Origin: Cupriavidus sp. YR651
GTDB lineage: Bacteria; Pseudomonadota; Gammaproteobacteria; Burkholderiales; Burkholderiaceae
Length of the DNA: 64,000 bases
Assembly (NCBI RefSeq): GCF_900101625.1
Contig: NZ_FMYZ01000001.1
Location: 528,304-592,303, forward strand
Direction of reading: 5' to 3'
Part shown: positions 51,044 through 61,165 of the stretch, piece by piece
Layout: every line of letters begins with the position of its first letter
Position numbering within the stretch: the stretch's first letter is position 1
Translations under genes and position numbers: made by a program
Notes under the pieces: model-generated
Database searches by the model: none
Seen by the model: the letters and a program-made list of their open reading frames with translations, nothing else
What the model was told of the DNA's origin: nothing

Positions 51044-51457
51044 TCATGCAGCCGGCGTCACAACCGCCGTGACCTCGATTTCCACCTTGGCGCGCGGCTC
51101 GACCAGATCCGCCACCTCCACGGCGGTCATCGCCGGAAAGTGACGGCCGATGATGTCGCGATAGTGCTGGCCGATGGCCTTGTAGGCACCCACGTACTCC
51201 ACCTTGTCCTTCACATACCAGGTCATGCGCGTGATGTGCTCCGGGCGCGCCCCGCCCGCTTCCAGCACGGCGACGATATTGCGCAGCGCCTGGGCCACCT
51301 GCAAGGCGAAATCGTCGGTCTCGAATTCGCACTGGCCATTCCAGCCGATCTGGCCACCCACGAAAATCAGGCGGCTACCCACCTGCATTTCGGTCAGGAT
51401 GCCGTTGGCGTAGCCCCGGGGCGGTGCCCAGTCGGGCGGTTGCAGCGTCTTGAGCAT
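51044..51457 (-). CDS. RidA (YjgF/UK114) family protein
   Basis: 137 residues if started at MLKTLQPPDW (51457). The Rid fold shows VGGQIGWNGQ, FALQVAQALRNIVAVLEAGG, ITRMTWYV and the terminal VEPRAKVEIEVTAVV. The Arg that binds the carboxylate in deaminating RidA is represented by the R in EPRAKVEIE. RidA proteins hydrolyse reactive imines/enamines to carbonyls plus ammonia. An upstream ATG at 51529 overlaps the thioesterase stop by 4 bases and would add 24 residues; coupling favours it, family length favours 51457. It is last in an operon expected to form an enamine intermediate. Confidence 0.82.
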   Translation of the reverse strand: MLKTLQPPDWAPPRGYANGILTEMQVGSRLIFVGGQIGWNGQCEFETDDFALQVAQALRNIVAVLEAGGARPEHITRMTWYVKDKVEYVGAYKAIGQHYRDIIGRHFPAMTAVEVADLVEPRAKVEIEVTAVVTPAA

Positions 51458-51525
51458 GATGAAATCCGTGTCTGTGAGAGATTGGGAATATCGGGAATCG
51501 GTCGACTTGTTCTGCATGTGTGCTG

Positions 51526-51951
51526 TCATGCGGCGGCCGCCACGAAGCGCCCCATCGCGGTGCGCACTGCCTCCGGCAGCACTTGCGGCGACATCGTTCG
51601 CGTGTCGACGCAAACCAGCCGCTGCGTGACGACCATGCGCGTGTCGTCACCCGGTCCGGCAAAGCGGATATCCACGGCAAAGCTGCTCCGGCCGACATGC
51701 GTCACGCGCAACTCGCGCGTCAGCAGATCGCCCAGCCGGCTCGGCGCCACGAAGCGGCACTGCAGTTCGGCGGTCGGCACGCCGGCATGGCCCGCCCCAT
51801 GCATCGCATCAAAGGGCCAGTCCAGCCCGTCGGCAAACCAGTCCTCGATGAAGTCGTTCAGCATCTCGAAGTAGCGCGGATAGAACACGATGCCCGCGGC
51901 ATCGCAATGCTTGAAGCGGATGCGTACGGTATTGCGAAAGACCTCGCTCAC
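51526..51951 (-). CDS. Acyl-CoA thioesterase, 4-hydroxybenzoyl-CoA thioesterase type
   Basis: 141 residues, hot-dog fold. It starts [20 protein letters not shown] from a GTG at 51951 that overlaps the ligase stop by 4 bases (GTGA). The catalytic Asp is in [20 protein letters not shown] (about residue 17). Relatives hydrolyse aromatic or short acyl-CoA esters. In this operon it could release a trapped CoA product or prevent CoA sequestration. Its stop overlaps a possible start of the RidA gene. Confidence 0.88.
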   Translation of the reverse strand: MSEVFRNTVRIRFKHCDAAGIVFYPRYFEMLNDFIEDWFADGLDWPFDAMHGAGHAGVPTAELQCRFVAPSRLGDLLTRELRVTHVGRSSFAVDIRFAGPGDDTRMVVTQRLVCVDTRTMSPQVLPEAVRTAMGRFVAAAA

Positions 51952-53648
51952 GGCCGCCCCGCACTGCCGCCGGCGCTGCCGTTGCCGTTGCCATTCGGGG
52001 CGATACCCGCGGCGATCTGGCGCAGGCGGAAGCGCTGCAGCTTGCCGGTCTCCGTGCGCGGCAGCGCGGCCACGAACTCGATGCGGCGCGGATACTTGTA
52101 CGGCGCGATCTCGCGCTTCACGTAGTCCTGCAGGGCCGCACGCATGGCCTCGCTGGCCTCCACACCGGGCCGCAGCACCACGTAGGCCGTCACCACCTGC
52201 CCGCGCTCGGGATCGGGCGCGCCCACCACGCCGCATTCGGCCACCGCCTCGTGCCGCATCAGCGTGCCCTCCACCTCCGGTCCGGCGATGTTGTAGCCCG
52301 CCGAGATGATCATGTCGTCCGAGCGCGCCTGATAGAAGTAGTAGCCGTCGGCATCGGCCATGAACGTATCGCCCGGCAGGTTCCATCCGTCGCGCACATA
52401 GGCCTCCTGCCGGGGATCGTCGAGGTAGCGGCAGCCCGTCGGGCCGCGCACGGCCAGCTTGCCGACCACGCCTGGCGGCACCGGCTGCATGTTCTCGTCG
52501 ACGATGCGGGCCTCGTAGCCGGGCACCACGCGCCCGACCGCACCGGGCCGCACGTCGGCGCCGGCACTGGAGACGAAGATGTGCATCATTTCCGTGCCAC
52601 CGAGGCCGTCAATCATCTCGATGCCGGTCGCCGCCTTCCATGCCTGCCGCGTGGCGTCGGGCAATGCCTCGCCGGCCGATACGCTCTTCTTCAGGCTCGA
52701 CAGGTCAAAGCCATGCGCCAGCGTGGCCATCTGGCGATAGAACGTCGGCGCCGTGAAGACGATGCTGGCGCGATGATCCTGGATCAGCTTCAACAGCGTC
52801 TCCGGCGTGAGTTTTTCCGCCAGCGCCGTGCTTGCGCCGATCCGCAGCGGAAAGCACAGCATGCCACCCAGCCCGAACGTGAACGCCAGCGGCGGCGTGC
52901 CGCAGAAGATGTCGTCGGCGGTCGGCTGCAGCACGTGACGCGGAAACAGGTCGCACATCGCCAGCACATCGCGATGGAAATGCATCGTGCCCTTCGGCTG
53001 GCCCGTGGTGCCGCTGGTGAAGGCGATCAGGCAGGTGTCGTCGGCGGCGGTGTCGCAGGCCGCGAACGTGTCCGGCTTGCCGGCCATCGCGGCCTCCAGC
53101 GCATCGTCGCCGGTGCCGTGGAAGTATCGCGTCGTCGTCAGCGTCGGGCAGTAGTGTTCGCCGTCGGCACGCAGGTTCGCCTCGAGCTCCTCACGCAGCC
53201 GCGCATCGCAAAGCGCCGCGGTCACCTGCGCCTTGTCGATGATCTGCTTCAGTTCCTTGGCGCGCAGCAGCGGCATGGTCGGCACGGCGATCAGCCCGGC
53301 CTTCACGATGGCCAGCCAGCTGGCCGCCATCATCAGGTTGTTCGGCCCGCGCAGCAGCACGCGATTGCCGGGGACCAGCCCCATGTCTTCCACCAGCACA
53401 TGCGCGATGCGGTTCACCATCGCCGCCAGCCCAGCATATGTCACCGTTTCAATCCTGCCGTCGCGTTCGTGGCGCACCGCCACGCGCGCGCCGTTCCCTG
53501 CCGCCACGTGCCGGTCGACCAGTTCCGCTGCGGCGTTCAGGCGCTCGGGATAGCGGGTATCGGCATTGAACTGGAACACGGGCCACGACCGCTGCGGCGG
53601 CAGGCGGTCGCGGGCGAAGGTGTCAACGTGGGCAGTGGGGGCGGCCAT
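51948..53648 (-). CDS. Aryl-CoA ligase, probably 2-aminobenzoate-CoA ligase
   Basis: 566 residues, ANL superfamily. The AMP/phosphate loop is [19 protein letters not shown], the adenine motif is [12 protein letters not shown], and the hinge and catalytic Lys lie in [15 protein letters not shown]. The benzoate-type body ([34 protein letters not shown]) points to an aromatic acid. AGGAGAGACAAGC precedes the ATG at 53648. It would activate the operon's substrate to the CoA thioester. Benzoate or salicylate are alternatives to 2-aminobenzoate. Confidence 0.85.
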   Translation of the reverse strand: MAAPTAHVDTFARDRLPPQRSWPVFQFNADTRYPERLNAAAELVDRHVAAGNGARVAVRHERDGRIETVTYAGLAAMVNRIAHVLVEDMGLVPGNRVLLRGPNNLMMAASWLAIVKAGLIAVPTMPLLRAKELKQIIDKAQVTAALCDARLREELEANLRADGEHYCPTLTTTRYFHGTGDDALEAAMAGKPDTFAACDTAADDTCLIAFTSGTTGQPKGTMHFHRDVLAMCDLFPRHVLQPTADDIFCGTPPLAFTFGLGGMLCFPLRIGASTALAEKLTPETLLKLIQDHRASIVFTAPTFYRQMATLAHGFDLSSLKKSVSAGEALPDATRQAWKAATGIEMIDGLGGTEMMHIFVSSAGADVRPGAVGRVVPGYEARIVDENMQPVPPGVVGKLAVRGPTGCRYLDDPRQEAYVRDGWNLPGDTFMADADGYYFYQARSDDMIISAGYNIAGPEVEGTLMRHEAVAECGVVGAPDPERGQVVTAYVVLRPGVEASEAMRAALQDYVKREIAPYKYPRRIEFVAALPRTETGKLQRFRLRQIAAGIAPNGNGNGSAGGSAGRP

Positions 53649-53680
53649 GCTTGTCTCTCCTGGTTCTCGGCGATTCGTCG

Positions 53681-54853
53681 TTAGCGGGCGTGCGCGGCCA
53701 GCGTTTCGCGGGCGATGATCAGCTTCTGCACTTCGGTGGCGCCTTCGTAGATCCGCAGCGAGCGAATCTCGCGATACAGGCTCTCCACGCGCGTGCCGAC
53801 CCTGACACCAAGCCCGCCGAACATCTGCACGGCGCGGTCGATCACCTGCTGGGCGTTCTCGGTGGCGACCATCTTTGCCATGGCCGCCTCGCGCGTAGTG
53901 CGGATACCCTGCACATCGCGCAGCCATGCGGCGCGATAGGTCAGCAGCACCGCGGCGTCCACGGCCGTGGCCATGTCACCGATGGCCGCCTGCGTGAGTT
54001 GCAGGTCAGCCAGCACGCCGCCGAACATCGGGCGCGATGTCGCGCGCGCCAGCGCATCGTCCAGCGCGGCGCGCGCAAAGCCGATCGCCGCAGCCGCCAC
54101 CGACGCGCGGAAGATATCCAGCGTCATCATCGCCACCTTGAAGCCCTGCCCCGTCTCGCCGAGCCGGTTGCCCACCGGCACGCGGCAGTTGTCGAAACGC
54201 AGCGTGGCCAGCGGATGCGGCGCGATCACATCGATGCGCTCGGCAATCGTCAGGCCGGGGGTGTCCGCATCGACGACAAACGCGGTGATGCCGCGCGCGC
54301 CCGGCGCCTCACCGGTGCGGGCAAACACACAGTAGAAGTCGGCAATGCCGCCGTTGGAAATCCACGTCTTGGCGCCATCCAGCACGTAGTGGCTGCCGTC
54401 GTCCGACAGCCGCGCACTGCACTGCATGGCGGCCACGTCAGAGCCCGCCTCGGGCTCCGACAGCGCAAACGCGGCGATGGCGTCGCCACGGGCCACGCGC
54501 GGCAGGTAGCGCTCGCGCACGGCATCGCTGCCGGCCAGCGTGATCGCGCCGGAGCCGAGCCCCTGCATCGCAAAGGCAAAGTCGGCCAGGCCATCGTGAC
54601 GCGCCAGCGTCTCGCGGAGCAGGCACAACGCGCGCGAATCGAGCGCAGGCAGCGCGCCGCCAAACGCGGCCGGCACGCAGTAGCGCAGCCAGCCCGCTTG
54701 CCCGAGCTGACGGACCAGCCCACGGCAGGCGGCATCCGCGTCGGCATGATCGACGTGTTGCAGGGATTTGCCACACCACGCATCCAGCTCGCGCTCCAGC
54801 GCGCGATGCGTCTCGTCAAAGAACGGCAGGTCGATGTAGGTCTTGTCGCTCAT
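53681..54853 (-). CDS. Acyl-CoA dehydrogenase
   Basis: 390 residues. The FAD-binding signature is [17 protein letters not shown] (about 135-150), then [15 protein letters not shown], and the C-terminal [19 protein letters not shown] and [15 protein letters not shown]. It oxidises an acyl-CoA, passing electrons to ETF. GAGGAGCCGGCG precedes the ATG. In the operon it would take part in the beta-oxidation-like steps on the reduced ring. ECH to ACAD spacing is 10 bases. Confidence 0.92.
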   Translation of the reverse strand: MSDKTYIDLPFFDETHRALERELDAWCGKSLQHVDHADADAACRGLVRQLGQAGWLRYCVPAAFGGALPALDSRALCLLRETLARHDGLADFAFAMQGLGSGAITLAGSDAVRERYLPRVARGDAIAAFALSEPEAGSDVAAMQCSARLSDDGSHYVLDGAKTWISNGGIADFYCVFARTGEAPGARGITAFVVDADTPGLTIAERIDVIAPHPLATLRFDNCRVPVGNRLGETGQGFKVAMMTLDIFRASVAAAAIGFARAALDDALARATSRPMFGGVLADLQLTQAAIGDMATAVDAAVLLTYRAAWLRDVQGIRTTREAAMAKMVATENAQQVIDRAVQMFGGLGVRVGTRVESLYREIRSLRIYEGATEVQKLIIARETLAAHAR

Positions 54854-54863
54854 CGCCGGCTCC

Positions 54864-55715
54864 TCAGTTGCCTTCGAATACCGGCTTCTGCTTGGCGACG
54901 AAGGCGTCGTACGCGCGGCGGAAGTCCTTCGTCTGCATGCAGATGGCCTGCGCCTCGGCTTCGGCCTCGATGGCTTCGTCGAGCCCCATATTCCACTCCT
55001 GGTGCAGCAGTTTCTTGGTCACGCCATGTGCGAAGGTCGGGCCCGCCGCGATCTGCGCGGCCAGCGCCTGGGCTTCGCCCAGCACCGCCTCCGGCGCGTG
55101 CAGCGCGTTGAAGAAACCCCACTGCAATCCCTCTTCGGCGCTCATCGAGCGGCCCGTATAGAGCAACTCGCTCGCCCGCCCCTGCCCGATCATGCGCGGC
55201 AGCAACGAGCACGCGCCCATGTCCGCGCCGGCCAGCCCCACGCGCACGAACAGGAACGCGGTCTTCGCCTGTGCGGTGCCCAGGCGCAGGTCGGAGGCGA
55301 GCGCCATCATCGCGCCCGCGCCGGCGCAGATGCCGTCGATCGCGCTGATCACCGGTTGCGGGCAGGCACGCATGGCCTTGACCAGATCGCCCGTCATGCG
55401 CGTGAAATCCAGCAGCTCCGGCATGGTCATGCGCGTCAGCGGGCCGATGATTTCGTGCACATCGCCGCCCGAGCAAAAGTTGCCGCCCGCGCCGGTGACA
55501 ACCACTGTCTTGATGTCGGTGGCGTAGCACAGGGCGCGAAACAGGTCGCGCAGCTCGGCGTAGGAATCGAACGTCAGCGGATTCTTGCGCTCGGGGCGAT
55601 TCAGCGTGATGGTGCCGACCTTGCCGTCACCCGAGACCGACCACAGGAAATGCTTCGGCTGATAGTCGGCAAACGCGCGCTTGTGGTGGCGCATATCCAG
55701 TGCGATGTCGCTCAT
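54864..55715 (-). CDS. Enoyl-CoA hydratase/isomerase family protein (atypical active site)
   Basis: 283 residues. The crotonase core starts near residue 30 with [20 protein letters not shown]. The oxyanion-hole loop [15 protein letters not shown] and [20 protein letters not shown] are intact. The position of catalytic Glu144 of rat hydratase appears as Val ([14 protein letters not shown]), while the Glu164 equivalent is kept (ASELLYTG). Plain hydratase activity is therefore doubtful; a hydrolase or isomerase role is possible. The ATG at 55715 has a weak ribosome site. Confidence 0.88.
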   Translation of the reverse strand: MSDIALDMRHHKRAFADYQPKHFLWSVSGDGKVGTITLNRPERKNPLTFDSYAELRDLFRALCYATDIKTVVVTGAGGNFCSGGDVHEIIGPLTRMTMPELLDFTRMTGDLVKAMRACPQPVISAIDGICAGAGAMMALASDLRLGTAQAKTAFLFVRVGLAGADMGACSLLPRMIGQGRASELLYTGRSMSAEEGLQWGFFNALHAPEAVLGEAQALAAQIAAGPTFAHGVTKKLLHQEWNMGLDEAIEAEAEAQAICMQTKDFRRAYDAFVAKQKPVFEGN

Positions 55716-55771
55716 GTCGTTTCTCGTTGTCTCTCGTGGTGTTCGTCGTAACTCGTGAGGGGAAGCGCGGT

Positions 55772-56572
55772 TCAGCCGGCCATGACTTCGCCGCCCGCAA
55801 CCGGCACGGCCTGGCCCGTGATGGCCGATGCCGATGGCTGGCACAGCCACGCCACTGCATCCGCCACCTCGTCCGGCTGCACCAGCCGGCGCTGGGGGTT
55901 GCGCGCGGCCAGCTCGGCGCGGGCCTGCTCTTCGGTGCGACCGGTTTTGCCGACGATATTGGCCACGGCATCGCGCACGATGTCCGTCTCGGTGTAGCCC
56001 GGGCATACCGCGTTGACGGTAATGCCCTTGGACGCCAGCTCCAGTGCCAGCGCCCGCGTGAGGCCGATCACGCCGTGCTTGGCCGCGCAGTAAGCGCTGA
56101 CGTAGCCGTAGCCGATCAGTCCTGCCGTGCTGGCCACGTTCACGATGCGCCCCCACCCTGCCGCCTGCATGCCCGGCAGCGCTGCCTGCATGCAGAGGAA
56201 GGTGCCGGTCAGGTTGACGTCGAGCATCCGTTGCCAGAGCGCCAGATCGGTCTTGCCGAACGGCGCGCTGTGCGCCTGCCCCGCGTTGTTGACCAGCAGG
56301 GCGATGGTCCCGCGTGCCTCGGCCGCCCGGGTGAACGCGTCGCTCACGCTGGCAACATCGGTGATGTCCGCACTGACCGCGCCGAGCTGCGCGCCCGCGG
56401 TGACGCTGGCGCCAAGCGCGGTCACCGTGGCGTCGAGCGTCTTCGCATCGCGCCCGAGCAGCGTCACGCTGGCGCCGTCGGCCAGCAGCCGGCGCGCAAT
56501 CGCCGCACCAATGCCGCGCCCACCGCCGGTGACCAGCGCGTGCCGGCCTTCGAGTGAATAGGCCATCGTCAT
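55772..56572 (-). CDS. Short-chain dehydrogenase/reductase, 3-hydroxyacyl-CoA type
   Basis: 266 residues. The NAD(P) motif is [12 protein letters not shown] (about 15-26), then NNAGQ. The catalytic Ser and Tyr-x3-Lys are in [20 protein letters not shown], and the C-terminal motif is [10 protein letters not shown]. Likely oxidises a hydroxyacyl-CoA intermediate. Its ATG overlaps the stop of the upstream flavoprotein gene by 4 bases (ATGA), so translation is coupled. Confidence 0.9.
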   Translation of the reverse strand: MTMAYSLEGRHALVTGGGRGIGAAIARRLLADGASVTLLGRDAKTLDATVTALGASVTAGAQLGAVSADITDVASVSDAFTRAAEARGTIALLVNNAGQAHSAPFGKTDLALWQRMLDVNLTGTFLCMQAALPGMQAAGWGRIVNVASTAGLIGYGYVSAYCAAKHGVIGLTRALALELASKGITVNAVCPGYTETDIVRDAVANIVGKTGRTEEQARAELAARNPQRRLVQPDEVADAVAWLCQPSASAITGQAVPVAGGEVMAG

Positions 56573-58944
56573 TTCCCCGGCGGCTGTGCAAACGCCGCCG
56601 CGCGTTCGAGGTTGGTTTCCAGTTGGCGCTTGCCGGCTACGTACTGCTTCGGCCAGGTCACGTCACGGAAGCCCAGCCGCGCAGCCTCATGCAGCGTCCA
56701 GGCCGGATCGGCCAGGTGCGGGCGGGCAATCGCGCAGAGATCCGCGCGGCCTGCCGCGACGATGCTATCGACGTGGTCGGCCTCGAAGATCGCGCCCACC
56801 GCGATCGTTGGAATTCCGGCTTCATTGCGAATGCGGTCCGCGAACGGCGTCTGGTACATCCGGCCGTACACAGGCGCCTGGTCAGGACTGACCTGGCCGG
56901 ACGAACAATCGATCATGTCCGCGCCGGCCGCCTTGAAGGCACGAGCGATCTCGACGGCGTCGTCGGCCGTGATGCCACCCTCCACCCAGTCGTGCGCGGA
57001 GATCCGCACCGACATCGGCTTGTCCTGCGGCCAGACCGCACGGACGGCCGCAAAGACTTCCAGCGGGTAGCGCAACCGGTTGGCGAGCGTGCCGCCGTAG
57101 GCGTCGGTCCGCAGGTTGGTCAGCGGCGAGATAAAGCTCGACAGCAGGTAGCCGTGGGCGCAGTGCAGCTCCAGCCAGTCGAACCCGGCCTCCGCTGCGC
57201 GGCGCGCATTGGCGACGAAGTCGTCGCGGACCGTATCCATGTCGGCACGGCTCATTTCTCGTGGCATCTGGGAAATGCCGGGCATGTAGGGCAGCGCCGA
57301 CGCCGCCATCAGCGGCCAGTTGCCCGTCTCCAGCGGGAAATCCATCTTTTCCCAACCCAGTTGCGTGGAGCCCTTGCGGCCGGCATGGCCCAGTTGCATG
57401 GCGATCTTCGCGTCGCTGTTGGCGTGCACGAAGTCGACGATGCGCTTCCACGCGTCGCGCTGGGTGTCGTTCCACAAGCCCGGGCAGGCCGGCGTGATGC
57501 GCGCATCCGGAGACACGCAGGTCATCTCGGCCACGACCATCCCGGCGCCGCCAAGCGCGCGGGCACCGAGGTGGACCAGATGAAAATCGCCCGGCACGCC
57601 GTCGACGGACGAGTACATCGCCATCGGGCTGACTACCACGCGGTTCTTCAGCGTGAGCCCGCGGACGCGGTACGGCGTGAACATCGGCGGCAGGCTTTCG
57701 TGGCCCGCATCGGCGCGCAGCCGCAGCGTCTCGGCCGGCACACCCGCCTGTGCGGCCAGCCATTGCTCGAAGTCGTCCACGTACTTTGCGTCGCGTACGC
57801 GCAGGTTTTCATGCGAGATCCGCTGCGAACGGGTCAGCAGCGAATAGGCGAACTGCTCCGGCGCCATGCTTGCGTAGCGATCCACGTTTTCGAACCACTC
57901 CGTGGAATTGCGCGCCGCGTTCTGAATCTTGAGGACTTCCACACTGCGCGTCGCCTCGTAGCGCGACAACGCCTGCGGCAGTCCATCCACGCCCACGGCA
58001 CGCGTCTTGCCGATCTCCTCGGCCAGGTCGATCGCATCTTCCAGCGCCAGCTTGGTGCCGGAGCCAATCGAGAAGTGCGCGGTGTGGGCCGCATCGCCCA
58101 TCAGCACCACGGGCACGCGGCGGCCGTCGTCCAGCGTGTTCCAGTGCACCCAGTGGCGGCAGATCACACGCGGGAAGCGGATCCAGTTTGCCGAGCCGCG
58201 CAGGTGCGTGGCGTTGCTGATCAGCTTGTTGCCATCCAGATAGCGGGCGAAGAGCCGCTCGCAGAACGCCACGCCCTCTTCCTGGCTCATCTGTTCGATG
58301 CCGGCGGCGCGCCAGACCGGTTCCGGCGCCTCGACAATGAACGTCGATGTGGTGTCGTCAAACCGGTAGGCATGGGCCTGGAACCAGCCGTGCTCGGTTT
58401 TCTCGAACGCAAACGTGAAGGCGTCGAACAGCTTGTGCGTGCCGAGCCAGACAAAGCGGCACTGCCGCGTGTCGATATCGGGCGCGAAGCTCTCGGCGTA
58501 GCGCGTGCGGATGCGGCTGTTGATGCCGTCGGAGGCGATCACCAGGTCGGCGTTGTACTGACGGGCCAGCGCCTGGTCGTCGCTGACATCGGTCTCGAAC
58601 ACGAGCCGCACACCGAGCGCTTCGCAACGCGCCTGCAGGATATTCAGCAACCGCTTGCGGCCGATGCCGATAAAGCCGTGGCCGCCCGAGCGGATCGTCC
58701 GCCCGCCGATGTGGATGTCGATGTCGTCCCAGTGGTTGAACGCCTCGTTGATCTCCTGTGCGCTGACCGGGTCGGCCTGCTTCAGGTTCTCCAGCGTGGC
58801 GTCGGAAAACACCACGCCCCAGCCGAAGGTGTCGTATGCCCGGTTTCGTTCCACCACCACGACATCGTTGGACGGGTCCTGCAGCTTCATCAGCAACCCG
58901 AAGTACAGGCCCGACGGACCGCCACCAATACACAGCACGCGCAT
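56569..58944 (-). CDS. Two-domain flavoprotein: 2-aminobenzoyl-CoA (or salicylyl-CoA) monooxygenase/reductase
   Basis: 791 residues. The N-terminal FAD monooxygenase domain (about 1-390) has [20 protein letters not shown] and [18 protein letters not shown]. The C-terminal old-yellow-enzyme domain (about 400-790, FMN) has [30 protein letters not shown] and [17 protein letters not shown]. This fusion is known from 2-aminobenzoyl-CoA monooxygenase/reductase of Azoarcus evansii and from enzymes annotated as salicylyl-CoA 5-hydroxylase. GGCAGGAGGCAAGCAA before the ATG at 58944 decides the start. First gene of the operon. Confidence 0.88.
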   Translation of the reverse strand: MRVLCIGGGPSGLYFGLLMKLQDPSNDVVVVERNRAYDTFGWGVVFSDATLENLKQADPVSAQEINEAFNHWDDIDIHIGGRTIRSGGHGFIGIGRKRLLNILQARCEALGVRLVFETDVSDDQALARQYNADLVIASDGINSRIRTRYAESFAPDIDTRQCRFVWLGTHKLFDAFTFAFEKTEHGWFQAHAYRFDDTTSTFIVEAPEPVWRAAGIEQMSQEEGVAFCERLFARYLDGNKLISNATHLRGSANWIRFPRVICRHWVHWNTLDDGRRVPVVLMGDAAHTAHFSIGSGTKLALEDAIDLAEEIGKTRAVGVDGLPQALSRYEATRSVEVLKIQNAARNSTEWFENVDRYASMAPEQFAYSLLTRSQRISHENLRVRDAKYVDDFEQWLAAQAGVPAETLRLRADAGHESLPPMFTPYRVRGLTLKNRVVVSPMAMYSSVDGVPGDFHLVHLGARALGGAGMVVAEMTCVSPDARITPACPGLWNDTQRDAWKRIVDFVHANSDAKIAMQLGHAGRKGSTQLGWEKMDFPLETGNWPLMAASALPYMPGISQMPREMSRADMDTVRDDFVANARRAAEAGFDWLELHCAHGYLLSSFISPLTNLRTDAYGGTLANRLRYPLEVFAAVRAVWPQDKPMSVRISAHDWVEGGITADDAVEIARAFKAAGADMIDCSSGQVSPDQAPVYGRMYQTPFADRIRNEAGIPTIAVGAIFEADHVDSIVAAGRADLCAIARPHLADPAWTLHEAARLGFRDVTWPKQYVAGKRQLETNLERAAAFAQPPGK

Positions 58945-59002
58945 TTGCTTGCCTCCTGCCGGCCGCCGGCGGTACGCCATCCGGCCATCTAGATCAGGGT
59001 TA

Positions 59003-59024
59003 AATATTTTATGCTTAAAATATT
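59003..59024. promoter_or_regulatory. AT-rich operator in front of the aminobenzoate-type operon
   Basis: Perfect inverted repeat AATATTTTA-TGCT-TAAAATATT (59003-59011 with 59016-59024), 59-80 bases before the first start codon. Such AT-rich dyads are typical of MarR-type repressor sites; no regulator gene is adjacent. Confidence 0.65.
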
Positions 59025-59048
59025 AGGTCGCATGAGAACGACTGGCAA

Positions 59049-59113
59049 GCGAAATCTGCGCAAGTCCCCGCATTGATTGGGTTTTTGCCGGCCGGCCGCC
59101 TGCGCAGATTCGC
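59049..59113. other. Long-range inverted repeat downstream of prpE
   Basis: AATCTGCGCA (59053-59062) is exactly complementary to TGCGCAGATT (59101-59110), extended by GCGA/CGC with one bulge. The loop contains CCGGCCGGCC. It may end prpE transcription or be a protein site. Confidence 0.5.
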
Positions 59114-59146
59114 GAGGGATCACATTGGACCCCGCTCCGATTCAGT

Positions 59147-61048
59147 CTAGACGCCCTTTTCGGCCATCGCCGCCTTGACCTGTTCCAGCGCCGTCGGGTC
59201 CTCGATGGTCGTCAGGTCGCCCGGATCCCGCCCCTCCGCCACCGCCTGAATGGCGCGCCGCAGCAACTTGCCGGACCGCGTCTTCGGCAGCGCGTTGACG
59301 AAAAACACGCGTGCCGGACGCGCCACCGCGCCGAGTTGCTGCTCCACGGTCTTCATCAACTCCCCTTCCAGCGCCAGGCGGTCCGCCGGCGTGGCCGTGC
59401 GGGCGGCGTCGCGGGCAATGCAGAAGCCCATCGCCACCTGCCCCTTGAGCGCATCCTGCACACCGATCACCGCCACCTCCGCCACGCCCGCGTGCGACGA
59501 CAGGCTCTCCTCGATCTCGCGCGTGCCCAGCCGGTGGCCTGCCACATTGATCACGTCGTCCGTTCGCCCGAGGATGAACACGTAGCCGTCCTCGTCGCGC
59601 ACGCCCCAGTCGAACGTCGAATAGCACTCCCGGTTCGGCACCGCCGACCAGTAGGTGCGGATGAACCGGCCATCATCGCCCCAGACCGTGGTCATGCAGC
59701 CCGGCGGCAATGGATAGTCGATGGCCACCACGCCCTTCTGGTTGGGCGGGCATTCCTCGCCCGTGATTTCGTCGACGATGCGCAGGTCATAGCCGTAGGC
59801 CGGCACCCCCGGCGAGCCCAGCTTGGGCGGCAGCGCCTCCACACCGCGCTGGATCGCGATGATCGGCCAACCCGATTCGGTCTGCCAGTAGTTGTCCACC
59901 ACGGGCTTGCCGATGCCGTCCTGGATCCAGCGCGCGGTGGGCTCGTCCAGCGGTTCGCCGGCCAGGAACAACAGGCGCAGGCTGGACAGGTCATGGCGCC
60001 TGAGCAGCGCCGGGTCCTGCTTCTTGAGCACGCGGATCGCGGTCGGCGCGCTGAACATGAGATTCACGCCGTACTGTTCGACGATTTTCCACAGGATGCC
60101 GCCATCGGGCCGGACCGGCGTGCCCTCGTACATCACGGTGGTCATGCCGGCCAGCAACGGCGCGTAGACGATGTAGCTGTGTCCGACCACCCAGCCGATG
60201 TCCGACGCCGTGAACATCGTGTCACCGGGCTTGCCGCAGAAGATGTACGCCATCGACGTGGCCAGCGCCACCGCGTAGCCGCCGGTATCGCGCTGCACAC
60301 CCTTCGGCTTGCCCGTCGTGCCGGAGGTATAGAGCACGTAGGACGGTTCGCTCGACTCCATCCAGACACACGGCACGGCCTGGCCGGCCACGCGGTCGCG
60401 CCAGGCGGTGTAGTCTTCGTCACGGCCCGCGGTGCGCGGCATGTCCGCCAGCTTGCGGTCCACCAGCAGCACCTTCTCCGGATGATGACCGGCCAGCCGG
60501 ATCGCCTCGTCGAGCAACGGCTTGTACGGCACGACCTTGCCCGCACGCGACCCCGCATCGGCACTGACGATCACGCGTGGCCTGGCATCATCGATGCGCG
60601 CGGCCAGGCTCACCGAGGCAAACCCGCCAAACACCACCGAGTGCACCGCGCCGATGCGCGCGCAGGCCAGCATCGCGAACATCGCCTCGGGGATCATCGG
60701 CATGTAGATCAGCACGCGGTCCCCGCGCGTCACGCCCAGCCCCTGCAGGATCGCCGCCATGCGGGTCACTTCCTCGTGCAGTTGGGCGTAGGTATAAGTG
60801 CGCGCTTCGTCGGTCTCCGTGGAAACGTAGACCAGCGCACGCTGGTCAGCCCGCTCAGCCAGATGGCGGTCGATGGCGTTGTGGCACAGGTTGGTGCGCC
60901 CGCCGACAAACCAGCGCGCAAACGGCGGCCGGCTGTCGTCCAGCACCTGCTCAAAGGGGGTTTCCCAGTCGATACGCGCAGCCTGCTCCGCCCAGAAACC
61001 TGCCGGGTCGGACAGCGATCGCGCGTGCAGCGCACGGCTTGCCGTCAT
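59147..61048 (-). CDS. prpE: Propionyl-CoA synthetase PrpE
   Basis: 633 residues, acetyl-CoA-synthetase-like ANL enzyme. It carries the N-terminal ACAS segment (DPAGFWAEQAARIDWETPFE), the loop YTSGTTGKPKGVQRDTGG, substrate and adenine motif DNYWQTESGWP, and the acetylatable catalytic Lys in PKTRSGKLLRR. Length and motifs fit PrpE, which activates propionate to propionyl-CoA. AGGAGACACC lies before the ATG. It is upstream of the CoA operon on the same strand, but the operator and inverted repeat in between suggest separate regulation. Confidence 0.9.
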   Translation of the reverse strand: MTASRALHARSLSDPAGFWAEQAARIDWETPFEQVLDDSRPPFARWFVGGRTNLCHNAIDRHLAERADQRALVYVSTETDEARTYTYAQLHEEVTRMAAILQGLGVTRGDRVLIYMPMIPEAMFAMLACARIGAVHSVVFGGFASVSLAARIDDARPRVIVSADAGSRAGKVVPYKPLLDEAIRLAGHHPEKVLLVDRKLADMPRTAGRDEDYTAWRDRVAGQAVPCVWMESSEPSYVLYTSGTTGKPKGVQRDTGGYAVALATSMAYIFCGKPGDTMFTASDIGWVVGHSYIVYAPLLAGMTTVMYEGTPVRPDGGILWKIVEQYGVNLMFSAPTAIRVLKKQDPALLRRHDLSSLRLLFLAGEPLDEPTARWIQDGIGKPVVDNYWQTESGWPIIAIQRGVEALPPKLGSPGVPAYGYDLRIVDEITGEECPPNQKGVVAIDYPLPPGCMTTVWGDDGRFIRTYWSAVPNRECYSTFDWGVRDEDGYVFILGRTDDVINVAGHRLGTREIEESLSSHAGVAEVAVIGVQDALKGQVAMGFCIARDAARTATPADRLALEGELMKTVEQQLGAVARPARVFFVNALPKTRSGKLLRRAIQAVAEGRDPGDLTTIEDPTALEQVKAAMAEKGV

Positions 61049-61165
61049 GATGGTGTCTCCTCCGCTTGACTGCGGTTTTATGGTCGACGGCTAGTGTGCC
61101 AGCGCAACCGATGGCGGTCTATGAGGGCAAATCGGCAGGAATTTGCCTCAGAAGATTGACCACTA

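Noticed and set aside
56573..56591. Extended 575-codon frame covering the crotonase and the SDR region
   Set aside because: The upstream two thirds is out of frame with the clearly coding SDR; only the part from 55715 is real. It is not a fusion protein.
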